7,341 nt of DNA from Phocaeicola sp. (lineage in GTDB: Bacteria; Bacteroidota; Bacteroidia; Bacteroidales; Bacteroidaceae). Shown here piece after piece: positions 5,902 through 7,341 of the stretch. The notes under the pieces were generated by a model. It had not been told where the DNA came from. It saw only the letters and a program-made list of their open reading frames with translations, and did no database searches. Made by a program: the position numbers and the translations under genes. The DNA is taken from the NCBI GenBank assembly GCA_020026225.1, contig JAHHQU010000090.1, positions 1 through 7,341 on the forward strand. The letters are read 5' to 3'. Position 1 is the stretch's first letter. Each line of letters starts with the position of its first letter.

Positions 5902-6693
5902 TTACTCCTTAACGACTGCACTGACACCCAAATTACGGAATCTGTCATAACGGTTCTGTGTCAAGTCTATGTTGCCTGACAGTTCTTTGAGTTCTTCCGT
6001 TAAAAGGGTACGAATGCGGTCATAAAACTCTTTTTTGCCAATGTCATTCTCAGAAAGGATACGCTCGATCACACCAAGACTTTTGGCATCCTCAGCCGTT
6101 AATTTCAAACTTTCCGCAGCAGTTTCTGCCTTGACAGAATCCTTCCAAAGAATGCTCGCACACCCTTCGGGAGAAATAACGGAATATACTGCGTTTTGCA
6201 GCATCCAAACTCTATCTGCAACAGCAAGTGCAAGTGCACCACCGCTGCCTCCCTCGCCAATCAAAATGGAGATAACAGGGACACAGAGAGTGGACATTTC
6301 CAGTAGATTCTCTGCAATAGCCTGTCCTTGTCCTCGTTCTTCAGCACCGATTCCGCAGTATGCACCAGACGTATCCACAATGCAAATAATCGGTCTGCCG
6401 AATTTCTCTGCCTGCTTCATCAGGCGTAATGCTTTGCGGTATCCTTCCGGTTGAGGCATACCGAAATTACGATATGTACGCTCTTTTGTACTATGACCTT
6501 TTTCAATCGCAATCACCGTCACAGGAGTGTTGTTCAGTTTTGCAATACCACCCACGATAGCAGGATCATCTGCATAACGGCGATCACCGTGAAATTCGAT
6601 AAAGTCTTTGAAAATGTTTTTTATATAATCCAGTCCTGTCGGTCTTTTGCTGTCACGGGCAAGCTTCACACGTTCGTAAGCAGTTTCGCTCAT
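5902..6693 (-). CDS. accA: acetyl-CoA carboxylase carboxyltransferase subunit alpha
   Basis: Alpha subunit of the acetyl-CoA carboxylase carboxyltransferase, partner of the AccD encoded just upstream in a 2:2 complex. It is 263 residues, the short form typical of Firmicutes and shorter than the roughly 319 residues of the E. coli protein. Visible motifs are EFHGDRRYADDPAIVGGIA (34-51), VDTSGAYCGIGAEERGQGQAIAEN (106-129), the glycine-rich LIGEGGSGGALALAVAD (144-160) and SVISPEGCASILWKD (171-185), all diagnostic of AccA. Cys113 stands where many homologues have Pro (AYPGIGAEERGQ); the effect is unknown. The ATG is supported by GGGAGGG seven bases upstream, inside accD, and by the 4-bp ATGA overlap. 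The last two sense codons and the stop contain the ribosome binding site of the next gene, so accD, accA and the synthetase form one tight operon. Confidence 0.97.
   Translation of the reverse strand: MSETAYERVKLARDSKRPTGLDYIKNIFKDFIEFHGDRRYADDPAIVGGIAKLNNTPVTVIAIEKGHSTKERTYRNFGMPQPEGYRKALRLMKQAEKFGRPIICIVDTSGAYCGIGAEERGQGQAIAENLLEMSTLCVPVISILIGEGGSGGALALAVADRVWMLQNAVYSVISPEGCASILWKDSVKAETAAESLKLTAEDAKSLGVIERILSENDIGKKEFYDRIRTLLTEELKELSGNIDLTQNRYDRFRNLGVSAVVKE
5905..5910 (-). promoter_or_regulatory. ribosome binding site of the acyl-CoA synthetase, inside the end of accA
   Basis: AAGGAG on the minus strand, five bases before the ATG at 5899. It is formed by the last two sense codons of accA (Lys-Glu), directly followed by the TAA stop. 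The arrangement suggests translational coupling and fixes the start of the synthetase. Confidence 0.85.
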
Positions 6694-7341
6694 ACCATCG
6701 CCCTCCCATCGTGCATTTTTAACAGCTCGGTCAAATATTTTTTCTGATTGGAACGTTGGACAATACTGTCGATAAATCCGTGTTGCAATACAAATTCCGA
6801 CTTTTGGAATCCTTCCGGCAGAGCCTTCTTTGTCGTCTGCTCAATAACTCTTGCGCCTGCAAAACCAACAGTTGCACCGGGTTCTGCAAGAATAATATCC
6901 GCTTCCATAGCGAAGCTTGCCGTCACACCGCCGGTTGTCGGATCGGTAAGGACAGCAATATACAAAAGTCCTGCGTCGCTGTGCCGTTTTACCGCAGCAC
7001 TTGTTTTCGCCATCTGCATCAAAGACAGCAAGCCTTCCTGCATACGAGCACCGCCCGATACAGTAAAGCCGATAACCGGCAAACGGTGCTGCACAGCATA
7101 TTCAAACAATGTAGTGATTTTTTCGCCAACGGCACTGCCCATACTGCCCATCATGAAATAAGACTCCATAACAAACAAGCAGCACTTTTGCTTGCCAATC
7201 ATAGCCGTACCACATACCACAGCTTCTGTTTCACTGCTCGCCAGACGAACCGTTTCAATCTTGTCGTTATATCCGGGAAAATTCAACGGATTTTCTGCTT
7301 TCATATTGGAATATAATTCGTGAAAGCTCCCTTTGTCGGTA
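6690..7341 (-). CDS. accD: acetyl-CoA carboxylase carboxyltransferase subunit beta, partial (5' end beyond the window)
   Basis: Beta subunit of the carboxyltransferase half of acetyl-CoA carboxylase, which moves the carboxyl group from carboxybiotin to acetyl-CoA and makes malonyl-CoA for fatty acid synthesis in the cytoplasm. 216 codons are present. The frame is open to the right edge: upstream of the first internal Met (7304) it reads TDKGSFHELYSN, the usual AccD lead-in, so that Met is not the start, and the N-terminal zinc-finger region is outside the window. Family motifs seen are ESYFMMGSMGSAVGEKI, SGGARMQEGLLSLMQMAKTS (the oxyanion-type glycine motif), LTDPTTGGVTASFAME and AEPGATVGFAGARVIEQT, followed by the LPEGFQ and LQHGFID segments. 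The TGA stop overlaps the accA start by 4 bp (ATGA), so the two subunits are translationally coupled. No internal break is visible. Confidence 0.96.
   Translation of the reverse strand, partial: TDKGSFHELYSNMKAENPLNFPGYNDKIETVRLASSETEAVVCGTAMIGKQKCCLFVMESYFMMGSMGSAVGEKITTLFEYAVQHRLPVIGFTVSGGARMQEGLLSLMQMAKTSAAVKRHSDAGLLYIAVLTDPTTGGVTASFAMEADIILAEPGATVGFAGARVIEQTTKKALPEGFQKSEFVLQHGFIDSIVQRSNQKKYLTELLKMHDGRAMV
6701..6707 (-). promoter_or_regulatory. ribosome binding site of accA, inside the end of accD
   Basis: GGGAGGG on the minus strand, seven bases before the accA ATG at 6693. It lies inside accD and supports the ATG of the 4-bp ATGA overlap as the accA start. Confidence 0.8.

Noticed and set aside
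1..7341. CRISPR array, tRNA, rRNA, insertion sequence or prophage gene
   Set aside because: No regularly spaced repeats, no tRNA- or rRNA-like segments, and no transposase, integrase or phage protein in any frame.

Overview
The window reads as a stretch of a low-to-moderate-GC Firmicutes chromosome, most likely a member of the Clostridia. The basis is protein character (short 263-residue AccA with AccD and AccA as separate genes, strong AGGAG-type ribosome binding sites, a multi-PAS regulator with a SARP-like winged helix of the type common in gut Clostridia). The genus cannot be fixed from the sequence. UGA ends at least two genes (accD and the regulator), so the standard code applies.

Every convincing gene is on the minus strand, so the window is best read from right to left. 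7341-4265: the 3' part of accD (5' end outside the window), accA and an AMP-forming acyl-CoA synthetase are packed with a 4-bp overlap and a 2-bp gap and must be one operon. 4264-3971: a roughly 294-bp spacer with no convincing gene and one clear inverted repeat. 3970-3602: acpS, holo-ACP synthase. 3601-3489: a 113-bp AT-rich spacer with a probable promoter and several small inverted repeats, ending in a strong ribosome binding site. 3488-1069: a 667-residue multi-PAS regulator with a C-terminal winged-helix domain, overlapping by 4 bp a hotdog-fold acyl-CoA thioesterase. 1068-1001: a spacer with two mutually exclusive hairpins. 1000-278: a HAD-family phosphatase, closed by a strong, symmetrical (bidirectional) intrinsic terminator at 231-270. 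230-1: sequence beyond the terminator that I cannot assign.

Functionally, AccD and AccA form the carboxyltransferase that makes malonyl-CoA, and AcpS loads phosphopantetheine on the acyl carrier protein. The acyl-CoA synthetase activates a free carboxylic acid and the thioesterase releases acids from CoA (or ACP). Together they cover extender-unit supply, carrier activation, acid activation and acid release, next to a soluble one-component sensor-regulator. The biotin carrier, biotin carboxylase and condensing enzymes are not in the window and may lie upstream of accD. Whether this is the housekeeping fatty-acid cluster with unusual additions or a dedicated acyl pathway cannot be decided here.
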